Source: Dehalococcoidia bacterium
GTDB lineage: Bacteria; Chloroflexota; Dehalococcoidia; Dehalococcoidales; RBG-16-60-22
DNA: 6,145 nt
Reading direction: 5' to 3'
NCBI GenBank assembly: GCA_030615655.1
Contig: JAUWYU010000097.1
Coordinates: 1 to 6,145 of the forward strand
Position numbers and translations under genes: made by a program. This document shows positions 5,681-6,145 of this stretch, piece after piece (within the stretch, counting starts at the first letter, position 1; every line of letters starts with the position of its first letter). The notes under the pieces were generated by a model. The model was not told the DNA's origin. It saw only the letters and a program-made list of their open reading frames with translations, and did no database searches.

Positions 5681-6145
5681 CTACTCGTAATCTTCTTCCT
5701 CTTCCTCTTCTTCGGGTTCCGTTTCCTTCACGCCACCCGGGTAGGGCAGCAGGGCCTCGGCTTTGCCGCGCTTTTGTGAGGTGCGGGCGGGCAGCTGGCT
5801 GATTAACCGGCGCAGCTCTTTAAGTCCTCCCGACTTCATGGCGTCAGCTTCCACAACGACACCGTCAACCCCGGCTTCCCAGAGGGCTTTAAGCTCGCTT
5901 TCAGCAGCCTTCAATGATACCGGGACTATTATGGGTTTGGTGATTAGATTGGCCAGGTGCTGGAATATCATCAGTTGATGCCATACCAGGGAGTCGCCGC
6001 CTTCAAATGCATCAGAAACAAGTGCGGCGTCCACCGGTAAATCATTAACGGCTCTCAATATTCCGTCATCCAGAGACGATTCCACCTGTATAATCTTGCC
6101 GACTTTATCATCCTGTGGCATGGTCGAAACCGGGCTGGCCGCCGG
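5681..6145 (-). CDS. C-terminal part of a beta/alpha-barrel-like protein with acidic tail (5' end outside window)
   Basis: The frame is open to the window edge and gives 154 residues; the 8 codons before the ATG at 6121 read PAASPVST. That ATG has no purine-rich ribosome site, so it is probably internal and the true start lies outside. The sequence alternates strands and helices: VDAALVSD, ITKPIIVPVS, then a helix leading to LWEAGVDGVVVEA. This pattern is like the last strands of a TIM-type barrel, where a strand ending in a Gly-Val-Asp-Gly-Val-Val turn often binds phosphate. The C-terminus leaves the fold with PARTSQKRGKAEALLPYPGG and then a tail of seven glutamates followed by DYE. It resembles conserved hypothetical proteins I associate with Dehalococcoidia, without a known function. 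It precedes the acetyltransferase by 57 nt on the same strand. Function not assigned. Confidence 0.75.
   Translation of the reverse strand, partial: PAASPVSTMPQDDKVGKIIQVESSLDDGILRAVNDLPVDAALVSDAFEGGDSLVWHQLMIFQHLANLITKPIIVPVSLKAAESELKALWEAGVDGVVVEADAMKSGGLKELRRLISQLPARTSQKRGKAEALLPYPGGVKETEPEEEEEEEDYE

Noticed and set aside
5684..5719. Microsatellite or phase-variable repeat at the polyglutamate tail
   Set aside because: The run mixes GAA and GAG codons irregularly, so it is not a perfect simple repeat. It is better treated as an acidic tail.
6119..6121. ATG at 6121 as the true start of the acidic-tailed protein
   Set aside because: The frame continues open to the window edge, no ribosome site is present, and the sequence reads as the middle of a larger fold.
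1..6145. Mobile element, CRISPR array, defence system, tRNA or riboswitch
   Set aside because: I saw no transposase or integrase, no regularly spaced direct repeats, no cloverleaf, and no leader long enough for a riboswitch. All genes look like native chromosomal genes.

Overview
The window looks like ordinary bacterial chromosome. Protein style, the CBS-less GuaB3-type IMP dehydrogenase paralogue, and the grouping of rsmI, a small zinc-ribbon gene, metG and a probable polyprenyl synthetase suggest an anaerobic Chloroflexota bacterium, perhaps of class Dehalococcoidia. That assignment is inference from recall, not from a search. No tRNA, rRNA, CRISPR array, insertion sequence or phage gene is visible.

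Left arm (1-2823, minus strand). This is a tightly packed housekeeping operon, transcribed leftward: rsmI (16S rRNA 2'-O-methyltransferase), a 70-residue Cys-pair protein of unknown function, metG (methionyl-tRNA synthetase), then the first codons of a further gene that reads like the N-terminus of a polyprenyl diphosphate synthase and leaves the window. Spacings are 4 nt, 23 nt and an 11-nt overlap, so co-transcription and partial translational coupling are likely. The shared theme of the first three is translation (ribosome modification and Met-tRNA charging).

Centre (2824-4112). A 134-bp AT-rich divergent intergenic region carries one good sigma70-like promoter for each direction. Rightward lies a GuaB3-family protein with a catalytic cysteine loop and no CBS domains. 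Its promoter sits so close to the ATG, with no Shine-Dalgarno sequence, that the mRNA is predicted to be leaderless or nearly so.

Right arm (4113-6145). A 117-bp gap with a possible weak promoter and a strong ribosome binding site leads to a 311-residue protein made of two tandem cupin-like repeats, the second of which has lost histidines at the putative metal site. It converges on a leftward GNAT acetyltransferase of spermidine-acetyltransferase-like appearance, and the two stop codons overlap in a TTAA. Upstream of the acetyltransferase, also leftward, is the C-terminal part of a protein with beta/alpha-barrel-like sequence and a polyglutamate tail, cut by the window edge.

I see no convincing new multi-gene system. 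The least explained items are the asymmetric double cupin, the small Cys-pair protein between rsmI and metG, and the truncated acidic-tailed protein.
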